From Pseudomonas sp. MWU15-20650 (GTDB taxonomy: Bacteria > Pseudomonadota > Gammaproteobacteria > Pseudomonadales > Pseudomonadaceae): DNA of 38,999 nucleotides. The position numbers and the translations under genes were made by a program. The stretch is taken from positions 1 through 38,999 of the forward strand of contig NZ_JALJFG010000047.1 in the NCBI RefSeq assembly GCF_023242475.1, given 5' to 3'. The notes under the pieces are model-generated. The model saw only the letters and a program-made list of their open reading frames with translations, did no database searches and had not been told where the DNA came from. This document shows positions 8,508-17,253 of the stretch, piece after piece; position 1 is the first letter of the stretch; every line of letters starts with the position of its first letter.

Positions 8508-9221
8508 TCATGGGCACCAGTAAATCTCTAAAGTAGGTTGCAAAAACGCGCGAATCGGCATGGCAGCAACATCGTCACTGGCCAGGGCGGCGCTCAAGGT
8601 GGTCAATTTCGAGCTGCCGGAAATCGACAGCACGGTGTAATGGGCCGTGGCCAGCAACGCACGACTCATGGTCAGGCGCTGGTGTGGCACCGTCGGCGCC
8701 AGCATCGGCCAGCAACGGCGCGCACCATCGGCCTTCAGCGCCTCGCCCAGGTTGGGGCTGTTGGGGAATAGCGATGCGGTGTGACCATCATCGCCCATGC
8801 CCAAGACCAGCACATCAATGGCTGGCAACTCAGCCAACTGGCGATCGGCCAATTCGGCGGCGTCTTCAAGGGTAGCGGCAACGTGGTACAGGCTCAGGAA
8901 CTTGGCCTTGGCCGCCGGGCCTTGCAGCAGGTATTTCTTCAACAACCCGGCGTTGCTGTCGGCGTGCTCCACCGGCACCCAACGTTCGTCGGCCAGCGTG
9001 ACCGTGACTTTGGACCAGTCCAGCCCCTGCTTGGCCAGGTTCTGGAAAAACGCCACGGGGCTGCGGCCACCGGATACCACCAGGGTCGCCTCGCCTCGGG
9101 CACTGATGGCCGTGCGCAGTTGTTCGGCCACGTCGTTGGCCAAACCGTCCGCCAGCAGCGTGGGCGTACGGTACTCATGGGCGCTCACACCCTGAGGCAG
9201 TTTCAATTCAGATATCGCCAT
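8508..9221 (-). CDS. pgl: 6-phosphogluconolactonase
   Basis: Hydrolyses 6-phosphogluconolactone made by Zwf to 6-phosphogluconate. The 237-residue protein belongs to the DevB/glucosamine-6-phosphate-isomerase-like fold, with VSGGRSP near residue 50, LADERWVP near 77 and LGMGDDGHTASLFP near 140, the usual phosphate-binding and catalytic segments. The start at 9221 overlaps the end of zwf by 14 bp, so translation is probably coupled. It is the middle gene of the HexR-controlled operon. Confidence 0.93.
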   Translation of the reverse strand: MAISELKLPQGVSAHEYRTPTLLADGLANDVAEQLRTAISARGEATLVVSGGRSPVAFFQNLAKQGLDWSKVTVTLADERWVPVEHADSNAGLLKKYLLQGPAAKAKFLSLYHVAATLEDAAELADRQLAELPAIDVLVLGMGDDGHTASLFPNSPNLGEALKADGARRCWPMLAPTVPHQRLTMSRALLATAHYTVLSISGSSKLTTLSAALASDDVAAMPIRAFLQPTLEIYWCP

Positions 9222-10674
9222 ACCATGACCTCCCGTCGCGCGTAATCAGTGCAATCGAGCTCATCGGCCCCCAGGACCCCGCCGCGTACGGCTTGGGCGC
9301 ATCACCGGATTTTTTCCACCCGGCGATCAACTGGTCACACCACTTCCACGCGGCTTCAATTTCATCTTTGCGAACAAACAGGTTCTGATTGCCGCGCATC
9401 ACTTCCAGCAACAACCGCTCGTAGGCATCGGGAATCCGCGCGCTGCGATAGGTGTCGGAAAAATTCAGTTGCAACGGCCCGCTGCGCAGTTGCATGCCCT
9501 TGTCCAGGCCCTGCTCCTTGGTCATTACGCGCAAGGAAATACCTTCGTCCGGCTGCAGGCGGATGATCAGCTTGTTGCTGATCTGCAAGCGCTGCTCAGG
9601 GGCGAAGATGTAGTGGGACGGTTCCTTGAAGTGAATCACGATCTGCGACAACTTCTGCGGCATACGCTTGCCGGTGCGCAGGTAGAACGGCACTCCGGCC
9701 CAGCGCCAGTTACGAATGTCGGCCCGCAGGGCAACGAACGTCTCGGTGTCGCTCTGGGTGTTGGAGTTGTCTTCTTCCAGGTAACCCGGCACGGCTTTAC
9801 CGGCGCTGTAGCCGGCAATGTACTGGCCGCGCACCACTTGGGTGGTCAGCCCTTCCGGGCTGATCGGCGCCAGGGCCTTGAGCACCTTGACCTTCTCGTC
9901 ACGGATGCTGTCGGCGGACAAATCGGCCGGCGGGTCCATGGCGATCAGGCAAAGCAGTTGCAGCAGGTGATTCTGGATCATGTCGCGCAGCTGGCCGGCC
10001 TTGTCGAAGTAACCCCAACGGCCTTCGATACCGACCTGCTCGGCCACGGTAATTTCTACGTGGGAGATGTAGTGCTGGTTCCACTGGGTTTCGAACAGGC
10101 TGTTGGCGAAACGCAGGGCAATCAGGTTCTGGACGGTCTCTTTGCCCAGGTAGTGGTCGATGCGGTAGGTGCGGTTTTCCGGGAAGAACTGCGCCACGGC
10201 ATCGTTGACCTTGCGCGAGGACTCCAGGTCAGAACCGATGGGTTTTTCCAGTACCACACGGGTGTTTTCCGCCAGGCCGACCTTGGCCAGGTTTTCGCAA
10301 ATCGCACCGTACACTGCCGCAGGGGTGGCGAAATAGGCGATCAGCCGTTGTTCGCTACCGACTTTTTCCGCAAGGGCGACGTAGTCGTCAGCCTTCATGA
10401 AGTCGACATGCACGTAAGCCAGGCGTGCGAGGAAGCGCGCTGCCACGGCCTCCTCCAACTCCTTGCCGACGTATTTACGCAGTTCTTTTTCGATATGAGC
10501 CAGGTGCTCTTGCTCGCTGCCAGCCTCACGGGCCAGCGCCAGAATGCGCGTGTTGTCGTGCAAGAGCCCGGCGCCATCGAGTTGATAGAGGGCAGGAAAT
10601 AACTTGCGCAGCGCCAGATCACCCAACGCGCCAAACAGGGCAAAGGTGCAGGGTTCTACGGTTATCGAAGGCAT
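9208..10674 (-). CDS. zwf: Glucose-6-phosphate 1-dehydrogenase
   Basis: Oxidises glucose-6-phosphate to 6-phosphogluconolactone with NAD(P)+, the entry to the Entner-Doudoroff route. The 488-residue protein has the dinucleotide-binding FGALGDLALRKLFPAL at residues 14-29 and the substrate-binding RIDHYLGKE at 171-179 with its catalytic-site His and Lys. EKPIGSDL precedes it. It is first in the zwf-pgl-eda operon and is transcribed divergently from hexR across a 210-bp region holding a HexR-like operator. Its ribosome site is weak (AAAGAA). Confidence 0.96.
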   Translation of the reverse strand: MPSITVEPCTFALFGALGDLALRKLFPALYQLDGAGLLHDNTRILALAREAGSEQEHLAHIEKELRKYVGKELEEAVAARFLARLAYVHVDFMKADDYVALAEKVGSEQRLIAYFATPAAVYGAICENLAKVGLAENTRVVLEKPIGSDLESSRKVNDAVAQFFPENRTYRIDHYLGKETVQNLIALRFANSLFETQWNQHYISHVEITVAEQVGIEGRWGYFDKAGQLRDMIQNHLLQLLCLIAMDPPADLSADSIRDEKVKVLKALAPISPEGLTTQVVRGQYIAGYSAGKAVPGYLEEDNSNTQSDTETFVALRADIRNWRWAGVPFYLRTGKRMPQKLSQIVIHFKEPSHYIFAPEQRLQISNKLIIRLQPDEGISLRVMTKEQGLDKGMQLRSGPLQLNFSDTYRSARIPDAYERLLLEVMRGNQNLFVRKDEIEAAWKWCDQLIAGWKKSGDAPKPYAAGSWGPMSSIALITRDGRSWYGDI

Positions 10675-10737
10675 GATGTTTGTTCTTTTATCAAGTTAAG
10701 CTACAAATACCTTTTTTCAAGGTATCACTCAAGGAAA

Positions 10738-10760
10738 AATGTAGTAATAACCACAACATT
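10738..10760. promoter_or_regulatory. Candidate HexR operator
   Basis: An imperfect palindrome, AATGT at one end and ACATT at the other, contains TAGT-N7-ACAA (10742-10756). This differs at one base from the TTGT-N7/8-ACAA consensus reported for Pseudomonas HexR. It lies between divergent zwf and hexR, where HexR is known to act in related species. Release of HexR by KDPG would then turn on the operon. Confidence 0.65.
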
Positions 10761-10884
10761 TTCCCGAAATACGCATTCCGAGTGGTGGTGTTCAGCTACC
10801 CTCAGTAGGATAGGCCACCGCAAAGGGCCACTCGTTGATGGGTTGCTGCCCTATATTTGCATCGTCGCCCGAAGGAAAGACTGA

Positions 10885-11754
10885 ATGGACCGCGTGCGAA
10901 ATCTTCTGGAACAGATCCGGAACCGCCTCGAAGAACTGAACAAGGCTGAGAAAAAAGTCGCCGAGGTCATCCTGCTCAACCCGCAGCAGGCGACCCGCTT
11001 CTCCATCGCAGCCCTCGCCCAAGCCGCCTCGGTCAGTGAACCGACGGTCAACCGTTTCTGCCGTTCGTTCGGCGTCAGCGGTTACCCTGAACTTAAATTG
11101 CAGCTGGCGCAAAGCCTGGCCAGTGGCGCGGCCTATGTCAGCCGCGCCGTGGAGGCCGATGATAACCCTGAGGCTTATACGCAAAAAATCTTTGGCAGCG
11201 CCATTGCGTCTCTGGACAGTGCCTGCCAGGCCCTGGACCCTGCCCTTATCAGCAAGGCTGTGGATTTGCTGATCCAGGCACGACAGATCCACTTTTTCGG
11301 CCTGGGTGCTTCAGCCCCGGTGGCGATGGATGCGTTGCACAAGTTTTTCCGCTTTAACCTGGCCGTCACAGCCCACGCCGACGTGCTGATGCAACGCATG
11401 ATCGCGTCGGTAGCCCATACGGGCGAGCTATTCGTGATCATTTCCTACACCGGGCGTACCCGCGAGCTGGTGGAAGTGGCACGTATCGCCAGGGAAAACG
11501 GCGCTTCGGTGCTCGGCGTGACGGCGGAAAACTCGCCGCTGGCCAAGGCCAGTACCGTGAGCCTGAACATTCCGCTGCCCGAAGACACCGACATCTACAT
11601 GCCGATGACCTCGCGGATCATTCAACTGACCGTGCTGGATGTGCTGGCAACCGGCATGACCTTGCGCCGTGGCGTGGACTTCCAGCCGCATTTGCGCAAG
11701 ATCAAAGAGAGTTTGAATGACAGCCGGTATCCGGTGGGGGACGAGTTTAACTAG
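10885..11754 (+). CDS. hexR: HexR, RpiR-family repressor of glucose catabolism
   Basis: Transcriptional repressor of the zwf operon and other Entner-Doudoroff genes, released by KDPG in Pseudomonas. The 289-residue protein has an N-terminal RpiR helix-turn-helix domain (residues 1-77, with SIAALAQAASVSEPTVNRF as the recognition region) and a C-terminal SIS sugar-phosphate domain (about 125-255, GLGASAPVAMDA and SYTGRTRELVE). AAGGAAAG precedes the ATG. Placement opposite zwf is the usual Pseudomonas arrangement. It is convergent with the mutarotase gene across a REPIN. Confidence 0.94.
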   Translation: MDRVRNLLEQIRNRLEELNKAEKKVAEVILLNPQQATRFSIAALAQAASVSEPTVNRFCRSFGVSGYPELKLQLAQSLASGAAYVSRAVEADDNPEAYTQKIFGSAIASLDSACQALDPALISKAVDLLIQARQIHFFGLGASAPVAMDALHKFFRFNLAVTAHADVLMQRMIASVAHTGELFVIISYTGRTRELVEVARIARENGASVLGVTAENSPLAKASTVSLNIPLPEDTDIYMPMTSRIIQLTVLDVLATGMTLRRGVDFQPHLRKIKESLNDSRYPVGDEFN

Positions 11755-11780
11755 CCGTCATCTCTACCAGCAGTATCGCC

Positions 11781-11867
11781 CCTATCGGGGCAAGCCCCCT
11801 CCCACACGCTGATCTGTGAATACCTTCAAATGTGGGAGGGGGCTTGCTCCCGATAGGGCCATAAGCC
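11781..11867. repeat. REPIN (inverted REP pair)
   Basis: CCTATCGGGGCAAGCCCCC (from 11781) and its inverted partner GGGGGCTTGCTCCCGATAGG (to 11867) enclose a short spacer, with CCCACA/TGTGGG inside. It fills the 119-bp gap between convergent hexR and the mutarotase gene and may act as a transcription barrier. No transposase of the RAYT type is in the window. Confidence 0.85.
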
Positions 11868-11873
11868 ACACCG

Positions 11874-12719
11874 CTAAGCCCCAGCCCTAGCCTGCAAACT
11901 GAGATGCGCCCGCTCTCCCGGTGCCAGGCTTGCCCCAGCCATCGCCGACTCCACGCACACAAACCCCGACGCCTCGTTAAAACTCACCCCCAGCAGCGGC
12001 CGACTACCCGGGTGCCACACCACCGTGTCAGCGCTGTCGCCGGTGTCGATGCACAACTCGCGCTGCCAGGCATGGTCCTTGAGATGCAATTCACCGTCAT
12101 GCTGAAACACCCGCTGGCACCCACCCTCCACCCGTAGCTCGCCTTCCTGCTGGCAAACCTGACGATTGAGCTGGTCATAACCTTGCGCACCGTCGAGCCC
12201 AGACAGCGCTATCTCGCCGACGTTGCCAATCCGCCAGTAGGCGTGCAACGCATGGCTCAACTGGCACGGCAGTTCATCCTGATGTTCGGTGCTCAGGCGC
12301 AGTTCCAGGGTTTCGCCCAGGTGCGCATGCAAATCCACCTGCCAATCGCATAGCTGCAACTGCCAGTGCAGACGCACGCCATCGTCGTCGGTGCTGCTGT
12401 CGAGCAGTTTCCAATCGATCAAGCGTGCCCAACCATGGGAAGGCCAGGCGTTTTCGCTGGGATGCCGGCCATACCACGGCCAACACACCGGCACACCACC
12501 ACGGATGGCGCCCACTTGCGGCCATTTGGCGGCGCACCACAGCCAGGGCTTCTGGCCGGCGGGCTGAAAGTGCAGCAATTGCGCACCTTGGCGACTGAAC
12601 ACCGCCTGACACAGCGGATGGTCGATCACCAACACATCGCGCATTTGAAAACGCTCCCAGGCGAACACCGGACGCTCGCGCAGGGATTTGAAAAAGCGTT
12701 GCAGCGGATGCTCATGCAT
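11874..12719 (-). CDS. D-hexose-6-phosphate mutarotase (YeaD-like)
   Basis: A 281-residue protein of the galactose-mutarotase-like superfamily, YeaD branch, expected to interconvert alpha and beta anomers of glucose-6-phosphate and so supply Zwf. Visible family segments are GAQLLHFQP near residue 45, RGGVPVCWPWYGRH near 73 (the phosphate-binding arginine region), HGWARL near 95 and LSHALHAYWRIGNV near 155. It is last in the glucose-uptake series but lies beyond the strong oprB terminator, so it relies on read-through or its own promoter. AGGA lies about ten bases before the ATG. Confidence 0.82.
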   Translation of the reverse strand: MHEHPLQRFFKSLRERPVFAWERFQMRDVLVIDHPLCQAVFSRQGAQLLHFQPAGQKPWLWCAAKWPQVGAIRGGVPVCWPWYGRHPSENAWPSHGWARLIDWKLLDSSTDDDGVRLHWQLQLCDWQVDLHAHLGETLELRLSTEHQDELPCQLSHALHAYWRIGNVGEIALSGLDGAQGYDQLNRQVCQQEGELRVEGGCQRVFQHDGELHLKDHAWQRELCIDTGDSADTVVWHPGSRPLLGVSFNEASGFVCVESAMAGASLAPGERAHLSLQARAGA

Positions 12720-12754
12720 GTGCCACGGTCCTGAATATCTTCACGGTGCAACCC

Positions 12755-12784
12755 AAAAAAAAGCGGATAGCCATGGCTACCCGC
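12755..12784 (-). terminator. Rho-independent terminator after oprB
   Basis: On the minus strand GCGGGTAGCC and GGCTATCCGC form a stem around the palindromic TAGCCATGGCTA (12763-12784), followed by eight T (A run 12755-12762). It separates oprB from the mutarotase gene. Confidence 0.88.
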
Positions 12785-12822
12785 AAAATGCGCACAGAGA
12801 GAAGGAGCTTATCGCAACAGCG

Positions 12823-14169
12823 TTAGAACGTAGACTGAATTTTCAGGCCCGCGACCACTGCGTTGTCGACTTGCTTCACGCCGCCTGGGTTGGCGATGTA
12901 TTGCAGGTTAGGACGCACGGTCAGCCAGTTGGTGACGTGGATGCCGTAGTTGAGTTCGACGTTGTACTCGGTGTTGCGCAGCGGTGCGTAACCCACTTCG
13001 CTGTAATCGGTGAAGCCGTTAGCCTCGTTGTACAACTCAGCGTTTTTCTTCACGTCACTGTTGGCGTGGATACGGGACACACCGATACCGACGTCATCTT
13101 TCGCACGTGCATCAAACGGGCCTTTATACACAAGCATCAACGACTGGTAGTTGTCGACCAGGTTGGTGTCTTTGTCGTGGAAGGTGGCGTTGGCCGCGAT
13201 ATTCAGGCCGCGAGAAGCGTCACCGTTATGGCTGGTGAGTTGCTGTTGCGCAACGAACCAGTAACCGGTTTTGCTGCTGCGCACACGATAGGCAGCCCGA
13301 GTGGTCGCTGCGTCGTTACCATTGACGTCTTTAAGTACGTCGTTGGCATCGGCGGCGCTCTTGTAGTAACCCACACGGTATTCGCCCGGCAGATTATTAA
13401 CTTTCGGTGACCAGACCAATTCCACCGGAATCACGGTGCCCTTGGTGCCGCTGCCGCTGAGTTTGAAGCCGTTGCCGTGCTCCAGTTGTGACGGGTTCTG
13501 GTTGTACGCACCGATTTGCGCGTACAGCTCAGGCGTGATGTTGTACTTCACGCGAATTGCGGCCTGGGCGACGGGCCAGTTGTACCAGGTGTTGACGTAG
13601 TTACCCACTTGGGAACCGCAGAACGACAGGTTCTGGAAGTCGCACGGGAAGGTGTTGAAGTCTTCGCCTTCACCGAAGTAACCGAGTTTCACGTCCAACT
13701 TGTTGTCGAACATCTGGTGCTGAATCCAGAACTGGGTCAGACGCACCATGTGGCCTCGGCCATCAACTTCTTGAGACGAACTCAAGGTGCCGGCACGCGG
13801 GTCACCAATACGGTCATTGGAGATGTTCGCGCCATTACGGTTGGTCAACTGGATCTTGGCCTGGGTGTTATCCCAGCCCCACAGCTTTTGCAGGTCCAGC
13901 GCGACGCCCAGACCGAACTGGTCAGCGTAACGGGCAGTTCTGTCGTTGTTGTAGCCACCGCCGATGTTGGCGCCGACTTCACCGACATAATCCGCTTTGA
14001 TATCGATACCCTGCTCGATCAGCTTGGTCCGCTCGCCGCCCCAATCGCCGGTCATCCACTTGGAATCGGCGCTGAATGCATCGGCCGCCATCGCATTGGC
14101 GGACAATACCAGGGCTGCTGCTGCTGACAGTTGGCAGATCAGCCGAGTGTTGTTGTGCTGCTTTTTCAT
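12823..14169 (-). CDS. oprB: Carbohydrate-selective porin OprB
   Basis: Outer-membrane channel for glucose and other sugars. The 448-residue precursor has a signal peptide ending SANAMA (residues 23-28) and the typical beta-barrel ending with a C-terminal Phe (KIQSTF), the recognition signal for barrel assembly. OprB-family segments include WMTGDWGGERTKLIEQGI near residue 40 and VRLTQFWIQHQMFDNKLDVK near 145. A single Cys pair (FPCDFQNLSFC) may form an external loop disulfide. GAGGAT precedes the ATG. It follows gltK by 85 bp and is bounded by a strong terminator, so it is the last gene of the uptake operon proper. Confidence 0.93.
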   Translation of the reverse strand: MKKQHNNTRLICQLSAAAALVLSANAMAADAFSADSKWMTGDWGGERTKLIEQGIDIKADYVGEVGANIGGGYNNDRTARYADQFGLGVALDLQKLWGWDNTQAKIQLTNRNGANISNDRIGDPRAGTLSSSQEVDGRGHMVRLTQFWIQHQMFDNKLDVKLGYFGEGEDFNTFPCDFQNLSFCGSQVGNYVNTWYNWPVAQAAIRVKYNITPELYAQIGAYNQNPSQLEHGNGFKLSGSGTKGTVIPVELVWSPKVNNLPGEYRVGYYKSAADANDVLKDVNGNDAATTRAAYRVRSSKTGYWFVAQQQLTSHNGDASRGLNIAANATFHDKDTNLVDNYQSLMLVYKGPFDARAKDDVGIGVSRIHANSDVKKNAELYNEANGFTDYSEVGYAPLRNTEYNVELNYGIHVTNWLTVRPNLQYIANPGGVKQVDNAVVAGLKIQSTF

Positions 14170-14254
14170 CCCTACATCCTCGTCTTTATTGTTATTAAAC
14201 TGTTTTTATCTAACGCGGGTTACTTTTTTTAACCAAAACAACATCTTATCTGCT

Positions 14255-15415
14255 TCATCGGCCCTTGAACTGGGCCACGTTGTCGGCATGCCCATGTGTG
14301 GGCAATGAGGCAGCAGTGCCCAAGCGTTCGCCGGTTTGGGCGTCGAACAGCAAGACCTTGGCCGGGTCGAATTGCAGGGTCAGGGTCTCACCGACCTGCG
14401 GTGCCACATCCGGCGCCAGGCGGCAGCAGACCTTGGTGTCGTTGAGCTGCACGAACACCAAGGTGTCCGGCCCGGTCGGCTCGGTGACTTGGACTTCGGC
14501 ACGAATGCTCGAGGCGCTGTCGCCCTCGCTGGTCGCCAACAGGATTTGCTCCGGGCGCAGGCCCAGGATCACATCGCGATCCTCAAGGCCCGCGTCCGAC
14601 ACGTTAAGCGCCAACTCGCAACGGGCCTGGCCGCTGTCGAGCAACGCCACCAGGCGGCCGTCCTTGCGTTGCAGGCGCAGCGGGACGAAATTCATCGGCG
14701 GCGAACCGATAAAGCTCGCCACGAATTGGTTGGCCGGGTTGTTGTAGATCTCTTTCGGCGTACCGAACTGCTGGATGATCCCGTCCTTCATCACCGCTAC
14801 CTTGTCGCCCAGGGTCATCGCTTCGATCTGGTCATGGGTGACGTAGACGGTGGTGGTTTTCAGCCGCTGGTGCATCAGTTTCATTTCGGTGCGCATCTCG
14901 ACGCGCAGCTTGGCGTCGAGGTTGGACAGCGGTTCGTCGAACAGGTAGATCTTCGGCCGACGCGCCAGGGCACGGCCCATCGCCACACGCTGTTGCTGAC
15001 CACCGGACAACTGGCCCGGCTTGCGGTTGAGCAGGTGTTCAATCTGCAGCAGCTTGGCCACGCGCGCCACTTCGGTGTCGATGTCGGCCTGGGGCATCTT
15101 GCGGATCTTGAGGCCGAATTCGATGTTCTCGCGCACGCTCATGGTCGGGTAGAGCGCGTAGGACTGGAACACCATGGCGATGTCACGGTCCTTGGGGCTC
15201 ATGCCGCTCACATCCTGGTCACCGATCATGATCGCGCCGCCGGTAATGGTCTCCAGACCGGCGATGCAGTTCATCAGCGTGGATTTACCGCAACCCGAAG
15301 GGCCGACCAGGATCAGGAATTCGCCTTCCTTGATCGACAGTTCGATGTTCTTCAAGGTGTCGGGCAGGCCGGCGCCATAGGTCTTGTTTACATTGCGAAG
15401 TTCGAGCGTAGCCAT
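14255..15415 (-). CDS. gltK: Glucose ABC transporter ATP-binding protein GltK
   Basis: ATPase subunit of the glucose importer, 386 residues, of the MalK/UgpC class. It shows Walker A GPSGCGKST (38-46), Q-loop MVFQSYALYP (about 81-90), signature LSGGQQQR (about 136), Walker B YLFDEP (about 157) and the H-loop VTHDQ. The C-terminal third is the TOBE/OB regulatory domain of this class (PPMNFVPLRL and FDAQTGERL). The start lies 2 bp after the gltG stop codon, so the two are translated together. MsmK/MalK-type ATPases can serve several sugar transporters, but here the context is glucose. Confidence 0.93.
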   Translation of the reverse strand: MATLELRNVNKTYGAGLPDTLKNIELSIKEGEFLILVGPSGCGKSTLMNCIAGLETITGGAIMIGDQDVSGMSPKDRDIAMVFQSYALYPTMSVRENIEFGLKIRKMPQADIDTEVARVAKLLQIEHLLNRKPGQLSGGQQQRVAMGRALARRPKIYLFDEPLSNLDAKLRVEMRTEMKLMHQRLKTTTVYVTHDQIEAMTLGDKVAVMKDGIIQQFGTPKEIYNNPANQFVASFIGSPPMNFVPLRLQRKDGRLVALLDSGQARCELALNVSDAGLEDRDVILGLRPEQILLATSEGDSASSIRAEVQVTEPTGPDTLVFVQLNDTKVCCRLAPDVAPQVGETLTLQFDPAKVLLFDAQTGERLGTAASLPTHGHADNVAQFKGR

Positions 15416-15417
15416 GA

Positions 15418-16263
15418 TTACCCCTTGACCGCGCCGGCCGTGAGGCCGCGCACGAAATACTTGCCTGCGATCACATAGACCAGCAGGGTCGGCAGCCCGG
15501 CGATCATCGCCGCCGCCATATCCACGTTATATTCCTTGGCCCCGGTGCTGGTGTTGACCAGGTTGTTCAGCGCCACCGTGATGGGCTGGGAGTCACCGCT
15601 GGAGAACACCACGCCGAACAGGAAGTCGTTCCAGATCTGGGTGAACTGCCAGATCAGGCAGACCATGATGATCGGGGTCGACATCGGCAGGATGATCCGA
15701 CGGAAGATGGTGAAAAACCCTGCACCATCCAAGCGTGCGGCTTTCACCAGCGCATCAGGAATGCTCACGTAGTAGTTACGGAAAAACAGTGTAGTAAACG
15801 CCAGCCCATAGACCACGTGTACAAACACAAGGCCCGTGGTGGTGCTGGCCAGGCCCATCTTGCCGAGGGTGAACGACGCCGGCAGCAGCACGGTCTGGAA
15901 CGGCAGGAAACAGCCGAACAACAGCAGGCCGAAGAACAGCTGCGAACCCCGGAAGCGCCAGAACGACAGCACATAGCCGTTCAATGCACCGATGGCGGTG
16001 GAAATCAGCACTGCCGGCACGGTGATCTTGATCGAGTTCCAGAAGTAACCGTCAACAGTGGCCCAGGCTTTGACCCAACCGATGCCGGTGACCACGGTCG
16101 GCCAGCTCAGCAGGTTGCCGGTGCTGATGTCTTCCGGGGTCTTGAAGCTGGTCAGCAACATGACCACCAGCGGCACCAGGTACAGCAGCACGGCAAGGAT
16201 CAGCACCGCGTAGATCGCGATGCGACCCAGGCTGATGGCAGGTTTGGAGGCGAGACTAGTCAT
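15418..16263 (-). CDS. gltG: Glucose ABC transporter permease GltG
   Basis: Inner-membrane permease, 281 residues, of the MalG-like carbohydrate transporter class, with six predicted membrane helices. The ATPase-coupling EAA loop is the stretch VKAARLDGAGFFTIFRRIILP near residues 188-208. Its start overlaps the end of gltF by 8 bp and its stop is 2 bp before gltK, the tight packing of a single transport operon. Confidence 0.92.
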   Translation of the reverse strand: MTSLASKPAISLGRIAIYAVLILAVLLYLVPLVVMLLTSFKTPEDISTGNLLSWPTVVTGIGWVKAWATVDGYFWNSIKITVPAVLISTAIGALNGYVLSFWRFRGSQLFFGLLLFGCFLPFQTVLLPASFTLGKMGLASTTTGLVFVHVVYGLAFTTLFFRNYYVSIPDALVKAARLDGAGFFTIFRRIILPMSTPIIMVCLIWQFTQIWNDFLFGVVFSSGDSQPITVALNNLVNTSTGAKEYNVDMAAAMIAGLPTLLVYVIAGKYFVRGLTAGAVKG

Positions 16264-17164
16264 TGCGCTTGGTCCTCAGCTCGGAATACAGGTAAGGCAC
16301 GATGATCGCGAGGATCGCGCCGAGCATCAGGATTGCACTGGCCGAGCCCATGCCCATCTGGCCACGGCTGAAGGTGAACGAGTACATGAACATGGCAGGC
16401 AGGTCGGACGAGTAGCCCGGGCCGCCGGCGGTCATCGCCGCCACCAGGTCGAAGCTCTTGATCGCGATGTGCGCCAAGATCATCACTGCGCTGAAGAACA
16501 CCGGGCGCAGGCTTGGCAGCACCACGCTCCAATAGATGCGCGGCAGGCTGGCACCGTCGATCTGGGCGGCGCGGATGATCGACTGATCAACGCCACGCAG
16601 CCCAGCGAGGAACATCGCCATGATGAAGCCGGAGGCTTGCCAGACAGCGGCGATCACCAGGCAGTAGACCACGCGGTCGGGGTCGATCAGCCAGTCGAGA
16701 CGGAAGCCTTCCCAGCCCCAGTCACGCAGGAGTTTGTCCAGGCCCATGCCCGGGTTGAGCAGCCATTTCCAGGCGGTACCGGTGACGATCATCGAGAGCG
16801 CCATCGGGTACAGGTAGATGGTGCGGATAAAGCCTTCACGACGGATTTTCTGGTCGAGGAAAATCGCCAGGGTCACGCCGATCACCAGGGTGATGCCGAT
16901 GAACATCCCGCCGAAGACGGCCAGGTTCTTGCTCGCCACCCACCAACGGTCGTTGTCGAACAACCGCGCGTATTGCGCAAGGCCCGCCCAGTTGTAGCTT
17001 GGCAGGAACGTGGACGTGGTGAACGACAGCACGAACGTCCACAGGATGTAACCGTAGAAGCCCACCAGCACGATGAACATGCTGGGCGCCAGCACCAGCT
17101 TGGGGAGCCAGCGCTGCAGTGCATCGAACGGCGAGGCTTTGCTGAACACAGCAACAGAACTCAT
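16256..17164 (-). CDS. gltF: Glucose ABC transporter permease GltF
   Basis: The second permease, 302 residues, MalF-like, with six or more predicted helices. The EAA loop is IIRAAQIDGASLPRIYWSVVLP near residues 203-224. I take the ATG at 17164, which has GGA seven bases upstream, and not the in-frame TTG at 17176, which has no ribosome site. It is separated from gltB by an 89-bp gap with a strong hairpin and overlaps gltG. Confidence 0.92.
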   Translation of the reverse strand: MSSVAVFSKASPFDALQRWLPKLVLAPSMFIVLVGFYGYILWTFVLSFTTSTFLPSYNWAGLAQYARLFDNDRWWVASKNLAVFGGMFIGITLVIGVTLAIFLDQKIRREGFIRTIYLYPMALSMIVTGTAWKWLLNPGMGLDKLLRDWGWEGFRLDWLIDPDRVVYCLVIAAVWQASGFIMAMFLAGLRGVDQSIIRAAQIDGASLPRIYWSVVLPSLRPVFFSAVMILAHIAIKSFDLVAAMTAGGPGYSSDLPAMFMYSFTFSRGQMGMGSASAILMLGAILAIIVPYLYSELRTKRND

Positions 17165-17203
17165 GGGGAAATCCAATACAGGGAAAAGGACTACAGGAGC
17201 CTG

Positions 17204-17238
17204 CCTTGTGAGGGGTCAGGGGGTTTCCCCTCACAAGG
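17204..17238 (-). promoter_or_regulatory. Intercistronic hairpin between gltB and gltF
   Basis: CCTTGTGAGGGG (17204-17215) pairs perfectly with CCCCTCACAAGG (17227-17238) across an 11-base loop. No T tract follows. A hairpin behind a binding-protein gene usually protects the upstream message or attenuates downstream expression, so that binding protein exceeds permease; that reading is by analogy. Confidence 0.75.
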
Positions 17239-17253
17239 ACCAGCTACTAAGCG

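Noticed and set aside
14336..15478. 380-residue plus-strand frame
   Set aside because: It is antisense to gltK, whose Walker and signature motifs are unambiguous; the frame is open only because of high GC.
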